Source of the DNA: Glossina fuscipes
Lineage: Eukaryota; Arthropoda; Insecta; Diptera; Glossinidae
DNA length: 64,000 nucleotides
Assembly: GCF_014805625.2 (NCBI RefSeq)
Contig: NW_023998415.1
Location: 41,888,939-41,952,938, forward strand
Direction: 5' to 3'
A program made the translations under genes and the position numbers. The notes below the pieces were generated by a model. That model was not told the DNA's origin. It was given only the letters and a program-made list of their open reading frames with translations, and did not search any database. The number at the start of each line of letters is the position of its first letter. The first letter of the stretch is position 1. Of the stretch, positions 27,401 to 42,400 are shown one piece after another.

Positions 27401-30400
27401 ATACGTGGCTCTGACCATTAAACAACTAACGATTTACGATGCTGGCATCTATACTTGCCGAGCTTATAATTCTATGGGAGAAGATGCCACCACTGCGCAA
27501 CTGACAGTCATCTCGAAAAAAGAAATCGTTTCCGACTCTCAGCATCCGGACGGATTACAAAAAATACAGAATTTGGAGGATTCCTCACGTTATGTTCGCT
27601 CGGAGGAGGAAGAAACTAATATAACTCAAATGCCACGCTTTTTAGGGCCTATGAAATGCACTAACAAAATTTTGGAAGGCCAACGAGCCCATTTTGAGGC
27701 ACGCGTCGAGCCTCAAAGTGACTTAAGCTTGAAAATCGAATGGTACCATAATGGACGTGCAATAACCGCTGCTAATCGCATACAAACCTATTACGATTTT
27801 GGTTACGTAGCTTTAGATATATCCCAAGTTCGCGCGGAAGATGCAGGTGTCTATACAGTTGTCGCCAGAAACAAACTAGGTGAAGCTCAGTTACAAGGAA
27901 CTATGGTAGTAGAAAGTAAGTACACTGTTTGTCGAATTTTGAATGCAAAAAGGAGGCGAAACAATTTTGTAATATTTGACTTTATATATTAGCTCGTTCC
28001 AGCATTGACACATCTAGTATGCATCGTGGTCTCTACGAGAAGACGCAGCACTTGGAATCCAAACAATTTGTGGAACCTCAATATGACATTGAAGAAATTT
28101 CTAAATCAAAGCCCATATTTGTTCAACCCCTTTCGGATCCCAAACCAATCCACGAAGGCAAAAACATCCATCTAGAATGCCGTTTAGAACCAATGGGAGA
28201 TCCAACTATGCGCGTAGAGTGGTTCCATAATGGTCACCCTATAACTGTTGGTTCACGTTTCCGTACTTACTATGACTTTGGTTTTGTGGCTTTAGATATT
28301 GTTCAAGCTACAGCAGTCGATTCTGGTGAATACACGTGCCGTGCAACTAATCATTTGGGTTCTGCTCATACGTCGGCATGTGTGCGCGTTATTGATCGCT
28401 CGGATATTGTTACCGAAACGCAAAATGAAATGTCCTTGGAACAAATTCAGCAGCTAGAAGATGCTTCACGTCGCCGTCAGCACATTGAAGAAGACATTAC
28501 AATTATGCAAGCTCCACAGTTTACCCGTCCATTGCATAATATTGAAACTATGGAGGGCACCAACGTACATTTGGAATGTCGCTTGCAACCAGTAGGAGAT
28601 CCAACGATGCGTGTTGAATGGTTTGTAAATGGTCAACCAGTTAAAACCGGACATCGCTTTCGTCCAGCCTATGAATTCGATTACGTAGCTCTTGATTTAT
28701 TAGGATGCTATGCTGTCGATTCTGGTGTTTACACCTGCCAAGCTCGAAATCAATTGGGTGAAGCCGTAACCTCATGTGCTGTGCGTATCATCGCCAAAAA
28801 TGATTTAATTTTAGAAACTCAAAATGAATCCGGGCTACAAAAAATTGCGTATCTTGAAGATTCTTCACGTTATCGCCGAAACGAGTATGTTGACGAAATC
28901 GTTAACATTCGTCCTCGTTTTCTCACACATCCAAAAAGTTTAACTAACATGCGTGAAGGCGGACATGCTCACTTTGAATGTAAAATAGAACCTGTTACGG
29001 ACCCTAATCTTAAAGTTGAGTGGTTCAAAAATGGTCGTCCCATCACCATTGGACATCGTTTCCGTCCCATTCACGACTTTGGTTATGTAGCACTCGACAT
29101 TGTTGATCTGATTGCTGAAGATTCTGGAGTTTATACTTGCCGTGCCGTAAACTTGATTGGATCTGATGAAACACAAGTTGAATTAATATGTCGTAGTTCA
29201 GAACAAATTGTGACAATTACTCAAAATGAGGCCGGCCTAGAGCAAATTCATTACTTAGAGGATCGTTCCCGCTATTCCCGTCGTGAGGAAGTAGATGAAA
29301 CAACTAAACAAGCACCAGTTTTTACTACTTCCCTGAAGAATATTGAAATTAAAGAAAATCAACGTGCTCATTTTGAATGTCGTCTAATCCCAGTTTCGGA
29401 CCCAACAATGCGTGTGGAATGGTATCACAATAATATGCCTCTAAAATCAGGTTCACGCTTCACTGAAACCAATAACTTTGGTTTTGTCGCATTAGACATT
29501 ATGTCTTGCCTGCCGGAAGATGCTGGCAGTTATACGTGCCGTGCCTACAATGCTGTAGGAGAGGCAATTACTTCAGCCGTGGCTGTTGTTCACACTAAAA
29601 AATCTATTTATTCAGAATCTCAACATGAGAGTGCCTTGCCTCGTTTACAACATTTGGAAGATTCAACAGCGAAACGGCAACGTATGAGTGTTCAGGAAGA
29701 ACTTATAACTCAAGCTCCTGTGTTTACGATGCCAGTTCGCGATTCTCGTGTGGCAGAAGGTCAAGCAGTACATTTTGAAGCTCGTTTAATTCCTGTTGGC
29801 GATCCTAACTTGAAGGTTGAATGGTTAAGAAATGGGCAACCTCTTGAAGCTTCTAATCGCATAACCACGATGCATGACTTTGGCTATGTGGCCTTAAATA
29901 TGAAATATGTGAATCCTGAAGACTCAGGCACTTACACTTGTCGTGCTATAAACGAACTTGGTCAAGCTGTCACTTCTGCCTCTCTTATTGTTCAGTCAAA
30001 AACGGCCATTCAAATGGAAACACAACACGAAGCTGCTATGCATAAAATTCACCAATTAGAGGATCACACCCGTTATCAACGATATGAAGAAGAAGATTAC
30101 GTGGTTACGCAACCACCACGTTTTGTGACCAAATTGATTGGCCCTACTAACTTAGTGGAAGGGCAAAGCGCTCACTACGAATGCCGCATCGAACCATATC
30201 CGGACCCTAACTTAAAAGTTGAATGGTTTCATAATGGCAAACCATTGAGTACAGGGCACCGTTTTCGTACCACTTACGATTTCGGATTTTCTGCTCTTGA
30301 CATTCTGACCGTCTATTCTGAGGACAGCGGTGAATACACATGCCGCGTTACTAACAATTTAGGTGAAGCCGTGAATGCGATATGCTTAAACGTCCAGACT

Positions 30401-33400
30401 AGGTCGTCGATTATTCGAGAAACTCAACACGAAGAAGCTCTGCAAAAAATTCAATATCTGGAAGATGGATCACGCTTCCAACGTAAGATAGAAGAAGAGC
30501 AATTTATGGCTGAACGACCGCAATTCGGAAGACCATTACGTAATGCCAACGTTAATGAAGGTGTTCTAGTCCATTTAGAAGCTACTCTCACTCCAGTTAA
30601 TGACCCAACAATGAAAGTTGAATGGTTCTGCAATGGTAGGCCAATACAGACAGGGCATCGTTTTAAAACTACCTATGATTTTGGATTTGTTGCTTTGGAT
30701 ATCTTATACGCTCATGCCGAAGATACGGGAACTTATATGTGTAAGGCAAAGAATGCTGTAGGGGAAGCAGTTACGACTTGTGCTGTAAACGTCACAGGTG
30801 ATTATTAAACTAAATAGGTGGACCTATATTTTTTTGTTTATTGTCTTTTTATATATTTCAGCAAACAAAACTTTGGATCTCGACACACTTGATGCTCAGC
30901 GCTTAGAAAAAATTCGGCAACTTGAAACTCATGCCCCTCCCCCTAAAAAAGAAATTGAAGAAAAAACCCAAAAACCAATTTTCTTAACACCTTTAAGCAA
31001 CTTGGAGCATCTTAAAGAAGGTGAACACGCTCATTTAGAGTGCCGCGTGGAGCCTATAAATGACCCTAACTTGAAAATAGAGTGGTTTTGCAACGGTAAA
31101 CAATTACCGCTCGGTCATCGCTATAGAACAACTCACGATTTCGGTTATGTAGCCTTGGATATTTTGTACGTCTACGGCGAGGATACTGGCACATATATGT
31201 GCAAGGCTACTAATTTACTCGGGGAAGCTGTTAATACCTGCAATGTACGTGTTTTAAACCGTCGCAGTATGATTTTGGACACACAGCATCCTGATGCTTT
31301 GGAGAAAATTCAAAAACTTGAAGCCAAAGTAATTACTACTCGTACTGAAGTTGGTGAAGCACCAGTTAGCCCGCCGCACTTTACCACTGAATTACGTGGC
31401 ACGACCGAAATCTATGAAGGCCAGACTGCTCACTTTGAAGCCCAAGTACAACCAATGCATGATCCTAATCTAAGGATTGAATTCTATCACGGCGGTAAAC
31501 CTTTGCCTTCAGCCGCTCGATTCCATATTACATTTGATTTCGGCTATGTCGCTTTGGATATAACTCACGCAGTGCCTGAAGATGCTGGTGAATATTCAGT
31601 GCGCGCAGTCAACGCACTCGGCCAATGTGTATCGGCCACCAGCTTGAGAGTTGTCGCTAGGGGTACTATTATTTCAGATACCCAACATCCTGAAGGGTTG
31701 GAGAAAATTCGAAAGTTGGAAGCCAATGCTCCATTCCAAAGACCCGAAATAGAATCTCCTGGCACAAAACAACGCCCGGTCTTCACGCAACCATTACAAA
31801 ACATAGATCGCATCAATGAACACCAGACCGCTCACTTCGAATGCCGTCTAATTCCCGTGGGCGATCCTAATCTTAAAGTTGAATGGTATCGAAATGAAAA
31901 ACTTATTGAAGATAGTTCTCGTATTACAAAGCAACATGATTTTGGATATGTCTCCCTAGACATTTCTCACATTCGTAAAGAAGATGAAGGTGTATATATG
32001 TGCCGTGCTGTCAATCCTCTTGGTGAAGCTGTTACTACAGCTTCTATGCGCGTAGTTTCAGAGGCGAGCATCCAATTGGATACGCAACATCCGGACAGTA
32101 TTAGTCGCATTCATCAGTTAGAACGACCAGCAGCTCCGCGTCCTGAGGAGCCGGAACGCGCATTTGAAAAACCAATATTTACTCAACTACTTACTGGTCC
32201 TTCGGAGTTATGGGAAGGACAACATGGTCACTTTGAAGCCCGCGTTGTTCCGGTTGGTGATCCATCACTAAAGTTTGAGTGGTACATTAACGGAGTTGAA
32301 TTAAAGATGGGCTCACGCTTGAGGACTACAAATGATTTCGGTTTTGTTACTCTTGATATCAGCTCCGTTGTTCCTGAAGATTCCGGCGTTTACATGTGCC
32401 GCGCTTATAATGCGGCTGGCGAAGCTGTGTCTTCAACTGCTATGAAAGTCAAATCCAAGTCAAATATTGTTGGTGAGCCGTTAATTCCTGAGTCCTGGGA
32501 AGCAATTAGACTTAAAGAAGCTGCAATGAATCGTGTCCCCGAAATGTTTGTTGATTCAACTCCACAACAAGCTCCTGTATTTACAACTCACTTGCAGAGC
32601 TACGATAAGCTTAATGAAGGTCAACATGTTCTTTTGGAAGCTCAAGTTGAACCGCGGGCCGATCCTAATTTGCGCATTGAATGGTTTAAAAATGGAATTT
32701 CTTTGACCACAGGCTCTCGCATACGCAGCACTTTCGACTTTGGCTTAGTTACTCTTTCCATTAATGGTTTGCGCGCCGATGATTCGGCCATTTACACTTG
32801 CAAGGCAACCAACTTAATGGGTGAAGCGGTATCCACTTGTTCACTTAAGATCGAAGACCGTCATTGGTTGCAAGCAGAATCTTTGCATCCTGACTCTTTG
32901 TCGCGTATTGGGGAACTTGAGGCTCCCAAACCCGGCCGTCCGGAAGCTCCAGAGCCAGCTTATGAAATACCTGTGTATATTACGCATCTAAACAACATTG
33001 AATGCAAAGAGGGTGATAATGTTCGGTTCGAATGCAACGTTGAACCTTCTCGTGATCCAACAATGAAAATTGAATGGTTTTATAATGGTCAGCCCTTGCA
33101 GGCAGCTGCTAAATTCAAATCCATATACGACTTTGGTTACTGTGCTTTAGACATGTCTAACACTTACGCTGAAAACAGCGGTATTTATACTTGCAAAGCA
33201 ATCAATAGCAAAGGTTCAGCGACTACATCAGGTACATTGAAATGTACTAGCGGAAAAACCATGTTCCTAGATACCCAGCACCCTCAAGGTGAAGCTGGTT
33301 TAGAAGCTGTACAAGAAACCGAAGATGCTTTAGCAAACCGCTATCAACGTCAAGTTTCTAAGCCCGAAACTCAATATCCAGCTCCTGTATGGACCAAACC

Positions 33401-36400
33401 TTTGCAAGCCGAATTTCGTTTGAACGAAGGTGAACCTTTGCATTTGGAAGGTAATGTAGAGCCAAAAGAAGATCCAAATCTCTTTATTGAGTGGTATTTC
33501 AACGGTAAATTACTCCAACATGGATCCCGATTCAAAATGACAAGCGAATTTGGTTTTGTCACAATGGATGTCACTGAAATATACACTCGAGATCAAGGTA
33601 TCTACACATGCAAAGCTTACAACAAAGCTGGTGAAGCTTTCACAACAACCACCATATTTTGCACTAGCAAAGAAAGTATAATTGAAAAGACTCAGCATCC
33701 CAAAGGAGCTGAAGGACTTGAGCAAATACAAGATTTAGAAGAGTCCTTGCGTAAAGATGGTGCCAAACCTGAACAACCAGAGGAAGGTATACCTCCTCGT
33801 TTCACTACTGAATTCACTAATATTTCCGATATTGGTGAAGGCGAAATCGCTCATTATGAGGCCAATCTCATACCTACAGGCGATCAAACTATGGTCATAG
33901 AATGGTTCTTCAATGGTAAGGTACTCGAGGCTAGCCATCGTGTACGGACAATTTATGCGTTTGGTATGGTTGCCTTAGAAATTTTGGGAACAAAGATTGA
34001 GGATTCTGGCACATATACTTGCCGCGCTACAAATAAATATGGATCGGCTGAGATTAACTGTACCTTGGAATGTGTAGAAAAGCCACGTGGTCAAAAGCCA
34101 CATTTCACAACTCACATCCAATCTTTAGAAGGCCTTAAAGACGGACAGTCCGCTCACTTCGAATGCACACTTATTCCAGTCAACGATCCCGACCTTAAAG
34201 TTGAGTGGTACCACAATGGAAAACTTATGCGTCATTCGAATCGCATTAAGACTGTGTCGGACTTTGGCTTTGTTGTGCTTGATATATCTTACCTGCAAGA
34301 TCATGACAGTGGAGAGTATGTTTGTCGGGCATACAACAAATACGGCGAAGATTTTACCAAAGCCACTCTTAACTGCCGAGGACGGGGTGGTGTATTTTAT
34401 GATACTTTGCAACCGGATTCTTTGCAAAGGATCAGAGAACTTGAATGTCCGCAAGGACAGCCAATGGATGCCACTCCTATACTAGCAGAGCCACCTAAAT
34501 TTATAACTCAGATTAAAGACATTACAAAGTTGGTTGAAGGCCAAAGCGCTCACTTTGAAGCTCGTCTCACACCGGTAGCTGATCCTGACCTTAAGGTCGA
34601 ATGGTACTTTAATGGTAAAAAATTGCCTCATGGACATCGCTTTCGCACCTTCCATGATTTCGGCATTGTTATTTTGGATATCTTATATTGTTATGAAGAG
34701 AATTCCGGCGTGTATGAATGCCGAGCTGTTAACAAATACGGTGAAGATGTTACAACTGCAACTTTGAAATGTACTTCGAAAACAAGTTTAATTCTAGAAT
34801 CCCAATTGCCACGTGGTATGGAAGGTGGTTTGGAGAAAATAGCTAATCTCGAATATAGTATGATTCGTACACGCGATGAAACTGTAGAAGAAACTAAAGG
34901 CAAAGCTCCGATGTTCACAGTACCGCTAGAGAATCTTGACAACTTGCGTGAAGGTGAAAACGCTCATTTTGAAGCCCGTGTTACTCCAACTGATGATCCA
35001 AGACTTCGTGTTGAATGGTACTGGAATGGACGTCCACTAAAAGCTGGTTCACGATTTCGAACCTTCTGTGATTTTGGTTTTGTTATATTAGAAATTTCTC
35101 CCGTTTACCCAGAAGATTCAGGTGAATACTCGTGTCGCGCTATCAACGAATACGGCGAAGCTGTAACAACAGCTACCATGAAAATTCAAGGAAAACGCAG
35201 CATCATAATGGAATCCCAACTGCCCAAAGGTATGGAAGGCACAATTGACCGTATCGCTGAGCTAGAAGGTCTAGGTGTGCGAAGCACAGAGTTTACTCCT
35301 GAAGACGAAACCGGAAAGCCCCCAGAATTCATTACTACGCCATTTGACATGATCATTAATGAAAATTCACTAGCTCATTTTGAATGCCGCTTACAGCCCA
35401 TTAATGATCCCAGTATGCGCGTTGAGTGGTTCCACAATGGCAAAGCATTGTGGGCTGGCTCTCGCATCAAAACAATCAATGACTTTGGATTCGTAATTCT
35501 GGAAATTGCTGGTTGTTACCAACGTGATTCTGGTCTTTACACTTGCAAGGCTACGAATAAGCACGGTGAAGCAACGGTTTCTTGCAAATTGCAAGTTAAA
35601 GGGCGCCAAGGCATTATCATGGAGCCTCAATTGCCTTGCAACTTTCGTACGGGCACCGAAAGTTTACAAAAGTTGGAAGAAAATATGCATAAACGGGAAG
35701 AGATCATCGTCGATGAAGAACAGCCCAATCCGCCTAAATTTACTGAGCAAATCAAAGACAATCTCGATGTACCCGAAGGTGGTCCAATACATTTCGACTG
35801 TCGTGTAGAACCTGTAGGAGATCCAACTATGCGAATCGAATGGTTCTACAACGGACGTCCTTTGCCAACGGGTTCGCGTGTACATCAGCTAAATGACTTT
35901 GGATTTATTGCTCTCGACATTGATTACGTGTATTCACGCGACTCCGGCGAGTATACTTGTCGAGCTACAAATAAATGGGGTGTAGCTACCACTACCGCTA
36001 AGGTTACTTGCAAAGGTAAACATGGTATTGTGTACGACTCCCAATTGCCCGAAGGCATATCGGCTGAGAAACTTAAAGAATTGGAACGCGGGCGTATACC
36101 AGAGACGCCCATAATAGAGGAGACGGTGTACGGACCGCCGTATTTTGTTACCGAAATAGCATCGGTAACTGCGGAAGAGGCTGAAGCGGTTCGCTTCGAG
36201 TGCCAAGTAGAACCAAAGACCGACCCCAACTTACGTGTGGAATGGTATCGCAACGGTAAACTTTTACCGTCTGGTCACAGATATAAAAATATTTTCGATA
36301 TGGGTTTTGTCTCCCTCGACATCCTATACGTGTATGCCGAAGATTCTGGTGAATATGTATGCCGTGCTTATAATAAGCACGGCGAAGCACGCACCAAAGC

Positions 36401-39400
36401 AACCATCTCTTGTAAACAATTACCTTCAATTATTTTACAAAATCAATTACCACGGGGTATGAAACGTTCCGAGACTCTAACACAAATGGAAGCTACTATT
36501 AAGAAATATACATCTGAAATTCATTTAACCGAAGATGACCTCTTCGATCCTGATCGCAAACAACCTCCACGTTTTGTTACACAAATAAAAGAGCAGCTAA
36601 AACTAAGCGAAATGCAATCCACGAAATTCGAATGTCAGCTAGCTCCGGTCGGTGACCCAAATATGAAAGTGGAATGGTTCTTTAATGGCAAACCATTGCT
36701 GCACAGTAAGTGGTAGTGAAAATGCTTCGCTATGAGTATGTAAAAACATCTACGCTTCTCTTTCACAGAAAATCGTTTCCAACCTATATATGACTTTGGT
36801 TATGTAGCTATGAACTTTGGTTGGGTTTATCCAGAAGATAGTGGGGAATATGTGTGCCGTGCTACTAATCTGTATGGCATGGATGAGACTAAAGCTACTA
36901 TAAAAGTGTCTGGAAAACCTGGTATTGTTTACGATTCTCAATTACCAGCTCATATGCACAGTATTGAGCGCATACGTGAAATGGAAGCTTCTTGGCAAGT
37001 GTAAGTATATAGACACTTAAAACATGATATCTTATTCATGCGAGATTTTGACGTTTGATTTTTATATCGTGCTTTAGTGTACCGGAAGAAGTGGACCCCG
37101 ATGCTAGGCCGCGCTCGAAGCCGGTATTCGTTAGCAAACTAGAAGCTCAAACTGTGGAAGAAGGTGAGCCTGCCAGATTTTGCGTACGTGTTACCGGTTA
37201 CCCACGCCCTAGAGTTATGTGGCTTATTAATGGTCACACTGTAGTCCATGTAAGTCTAACTCATACCTACTAAAGGTATATATTGTAAATTTTTTCGTAT
37301 ATGTAAGGGTTCGCGTTACAAATTGACAAATGATGGAATGTTTCATTTGGACATACCTAAAACTCGTCAATACGATACTGGTAAAGTTGAAGTAATTGCC
37401 CGCAATTCAGTAGGAGAGTCTATCGCATCTACTGAACTTAAAGTAGTGGCTCGCTCTGACGATTACCGCGGTGTTTTAAAGAACTCACCACGGCGTAAGT
37501 ACTCGGAACATTTATTATCATATTTAAAAAATCAGAAATTTAATCACCAACAACAATATACGGTTTTATTAGCTTACCTAATACAAAGACAAGCGATTAA
37601 TACTATTATATAACAGATTTTAATAAAGAATCATATACTTAACGTACATACATAGTTAACATGAAGATACACACATTTTACATTGTAAATATACATATAA
37701 AATATATTAAAGCACAATATAGTACTTAAGCTCTTATCCGAAGTTCCACACTTCAATTCCTGATATCCCATCCCATTAAATATCCCATCAAAAATTACCT
37801 ATAATTATCTCCAAAGCTGGAAAATCTACAATGGCCATATTTAAGGATATGAAATCAACGCGGTGGATTGCAAAATTCACTGGTGACGTACGGTAGTATG
37901 AGAATGAGTGATTTACACAAGTGTGAGATACTAATAATTCTTACCTTATTCTCTCTCTATCTCTCTGTGTCACTAATACCATGTGAAATTTTTTATATAT
38001 TCGTATATATTATGATTAGATTCTTCTCAATTTTTTTATAATATTAGCGTTCGCCGTTTATTTTTAATGAGTTTTGCACAACGTTTTAGCATGCTCTCTG
38101 TATGTAAAAACATAATTTCTTTCATTTCGTGACGTTTTTCTGTCTCATTCTCTTCATCAAAATCTCTTCTTCGCCTTATAAATTCATAAAATTTTATTGA
38201 TTCCAAATTAAAAAAAAAGCTTTCGATTTGTTTATAAATAACATCAACATAACTTTTAAAAACCGCTTTATTTAAAAAAAAGCCAGTATAAAGCTTTATC
38301 GACAAAGCTCTTTGTAATAAGCTTTCCATTTTGTGCGTCATGAATATGTGTATTAACGCAAATATCCTACATTAACTTTAGCTTGGTATGACTATGAACT
38401 TACTGCTTACCAAAAAGAACGTCAAGAAACTGAATTGGAAAAGATATTCGATGAGCGTAAACAATATTTAGCCGATCAAAAAATTGGTCCTTTGAAAGGA
38501 GTCGAACATTTGAAGCCGAAACAAATTAAACCGGAATGTCCTGACTGGCAACAGTCGGTGTTAAAGAAGAAAAATGAGGATTATTATTCCAAACTGCAAG
38601 AACTGGAAACTGAACAATTACTTAAGGAGAGTAATTTACGTAAGGACAACCATCAATATGCCATACCCGGTGAAAAAATTGTTAGTGGTACAACTACCAA
38701 AGGCATGGCGAAATCCTATGAAGAAAATCTGTATGTATCCTTCAATCAAAAAAAGAAAATACTTAGCTTACATATCCTTGCATGCTAACAACAATTTTTT
38801 TTCAGGGAAGACTCCGAGTCCACAGCTCTTACTACCAAAAAGGTTATACACAAACCTCCCATTGAGCCTTCAGAATCGTCTGTTCACGGCCGTGAGGTTC
38901 ACATGAGTAAGCAGAAACAAACACAAAAGGAAGTGGTCGGTGATTTGGAAATTACTCGGAAAATTACTGCTACCGAAACTACCGAGATGGAACATAAGGG
39001 TACCGTGCAAGAGCGCGTTGTAAAGGGACCTGTGCAACCGTCCAAACCACCCATTTTTACCAAGAAAATACAACCTTGCCGTGTATTCGAAAACGAACAA
39101 GCCAAATTTGAGGTCGAGTTCGATGGTGAACCAATGCCTACCGTGAAATGGTACCGCGAAAATTTCCCAATCAAGAGTTCACCCGATCTGCAAATTCACA
39201 CTTTTAGCGGTAAATCCGTCTTGATTATACGACAGGTGTTTGTCGAAGATTCAGCTGTATTCTCCTGCATAGCGGAAAATCGAGGTGGTACCGCTAAATG
39301 CAGTGCTAATTTAGTAGTTGAAGAACGGCGACGCGCTGGTAAAGGTGGCATTACTCCACCTAGCTTTGTTACAACCATACAAAGTACTACAGTGACTACA

Positions 39401-42400
39401 GGACAGTTGGCCCGCTTTGACGCTAGAGTTACCGGTAGCCGTCCAATTGACGTTTATTGGCTTAAGAATGGCTTGAAAATTAAACCGAGCATCAAATTTA
39501 AAATGCTTGAGGAAGACAGTGTACAAACGCTTTTAATAATTGAACCATCTATAGAAGATTCAGGGCGTTATGAATGCGTAGCGGTTAATTCAGCCGGTGA
39601 GGCACGATGCGACGCTGACTGCATTGTTCAAAGTGCCACCAAACAACCAAGCGATAAACCGACTCCCACCGCTCCTGATACAGAGAAACCGCCACATATT
39701 GTTGAACCCCTTAAGAGTCAGTCAATCGAGGAGGGAAGCAAAGTAGTATTTCGCTGCCGCATTGAGGGCAAGCCAACTCCTACTGCACGTTGGATGCGTG
39801 GAGAAAACATCGTCAAGCCCTCGCGTTACTTCCAAATGACACGTCAAGGTGAACACTATCAGCTAGTCATTTCGGAGGCTTTTCCTGAAGACGAAGGTAC
39901 ATACAAATGTGTAGCGGAAAACAAGTTAGGCAGCATACAAACCAGCGCCCAGTTAAAAGTTCGGCCTATCGAAAATTTAGATGCTCCACCAACTATTACC
40001 GCCTTAAAAGACGTTTCCGTTACCGAAGGTATGCCCGCTCAATTTAAAACCACAGTAACTGGTAAAGTCAAACCGACCAGTGTTCAATGGTTCCGTGAGG
40101 GTGCTCTCATACCAGAAACTCCCGATTTCCAGGTAAATGGCATAGTCAAAAATAGAAGTGAAAAGTGTTTTGATTAAAGACTTAAACAAATCCAATAATT
40201 AGGACATGACGTTAGAGGTAATGTTAAATATAACGGTACGAAAAGTCTTGCAGGAAAACGATAAAATCTTACGCTTGTCTGAAAGCAGAACACCTCGTGA
40301 ACTCAATACGGTAAATTTGATTTTAATATGAAATCCGTCGATAGCCAGACAAAGTTTGGATATATCCATATAGCTTCCCAAAAACCATGCGAATAAATAC
40401 TCTGTTCAAAACTAATTGAGCGTAAAACTAATTTCGTTCGCAAAAGAAGCCTTCCTTGAAATAAATGCTGCGCAAAAATATATGAAATTTGAAAAAGCCT
40501 TTTAAAGCTATCAAACGCCTATTTCAACATATAGAAAATAATGTTTTTAATCTTTCGTTATATATGAAATTTGAGCAAACTTTTGTATGGAGAAAATAGA
40601 CTTAAAAAAAATTACATTTAGTGTTGCGCGAAGTAGTTTAGTTGTAACTTTTCCAAAATTTGACATTTGAAGCACAAGATAAGCGAACACTATGCAAATT
40701 ACTAAAAGATAAGTTCTCACGTTGCTTTTATGGTAATTTGTCTCTCTTTTCACTTTCTAAACGTTTCAGATGATATTTGATGGTAACACTGCGGTACTCT
40801 TAATTGGGACAACTTATGAAGAAGACTCCGGTGTATTTACAGTGCGTGTAACTTCATCTACCGGACAAGCTGAATCGTCTGCCAAATTGATTGTAAAAAG
40901 TAAGGATTAATTATTATGTATGACAATATGGGATAAATGCAAGAAAACCAAATTGATAAACGAGAAGCAGACATAAATGACCAAATGACAATAGAGACGA
41001 CAAGTTTTAACTTAAATTTATTAAAACAAATTAATGAACACTTATAAGCAAATGTAGCTCTACACCTAGTTATCTAAGTTTGAAAAACGAAACGAAACGG
41101 AAATATATTCTTTTTGCTGCTTTTTTATTATTATAAACACACATTAACAGGAAAAAAAAAAAATAGGAAAAAAAACGCATAAATTGAAAACTAAATAAAA
41201 AACGTTTTACTAATCAAGCAGATATAAAAAAATCGAAAAAATATTAATAAAAAGCTCATAATGCTAACAAAAAGAAAATCATGTTTTTAAAGAAAATTTA
41301 TGCGCTCACGTATAGAAGAAAGCGTACAAAGTTAATTTTAATAAGAGAAGAATTTTGAAGAAAAAAAAAAAAAAAGCGTCAGAAAACATTTAGGGACGTG
41401 TGCATAAAACGCATTATATTTTCTTTTCTTAAGTAATTATAAAAATTTATAAAACATGACAGATGTGCGAACGTATGTTTACATGCTATTTTCATTTTTA
41501 TAGAAATTTTCGAAAAAGATATGAACCAAAAGATATTTCGTGCGCAAAAAACAACGCACATCCAATTTATGGTAACACACACTCATTGACATTCGCATAG
41601 ATGTGTTTATATTGAGATTGATATGCAGAGATGCGTTCGTTGTAGTAAGATTTTATGCTAAATGAAATCGAAAACTTTTCCGTACTCCTAAGAATGATAC
41701 CGTTTTTCCAAACTTTCACCTTATAAAACTTGGACGCGTACGGATGATATTCGAATTTAATTTTTTTAATGCGTTATATTTTAAAGGCATTTTTTGATAG
41801 ACATGCTGGCGCATGCCAAAATGTCTTGCGTTGGCTAAGTAGAAATGATTTCATGTCGCTTTCCAGAGAGAACATATTAGCGATAAATGAAAATAACAAT
41901 AAATCAAAACGTGCATGGCCCCCATCCGCGAGTGTCACACCCAACCATTAAAGAGCAATAAAAACAACAATGTCCTGGTTTTTTTTTTTTTTTTTGCTTT
42001 AATATATATTTATTCAATTTTTCATTTGTCTATTCAATAGCTAATCTAATAATAGTGTACAACAAAAGCAAGAATTGCAATCTTACCATAAAGCATTTTC
42101 GTTACGGTTCATTACAGTTGTTGGGCGCTCCTGTTCAAAGTCACAAACTTGATAAAAAGCTATAAAAAATGTCATTTATTTAATCAAATAAATATATATA
42201 TAAATAAATAAAAAAAAGAAGGAACTTTCTTGGCACGCGAGAGTCTTTTTCTTTTTTTTTTTTAATTGTATGAATCAGCTTATGAGATGGTGGTAGGGAC
42301 GTTGTTTAATTGTACGGTCATGCCTCAGCTAAATAATTGGTTACGAGTGATTGTTGATTCATTGGCAACAAACATCATCGTCAACATCGTCATATGTCTT

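Noticed and set aside
30798..30861. Hydrophobic leader (signal-peptide-like) before exon 6
   Set aside because: It is the translated 64-nt intron 5; removing it gives the continuous conserved V-T-A-N-K-T-L-D-L-D junction.
38036..38341. 101-codon minus-strand ORF in intron 9
   Set aside because: Lys/Glu-rich from AT-rich sequence, within an intron, no recognised domain.
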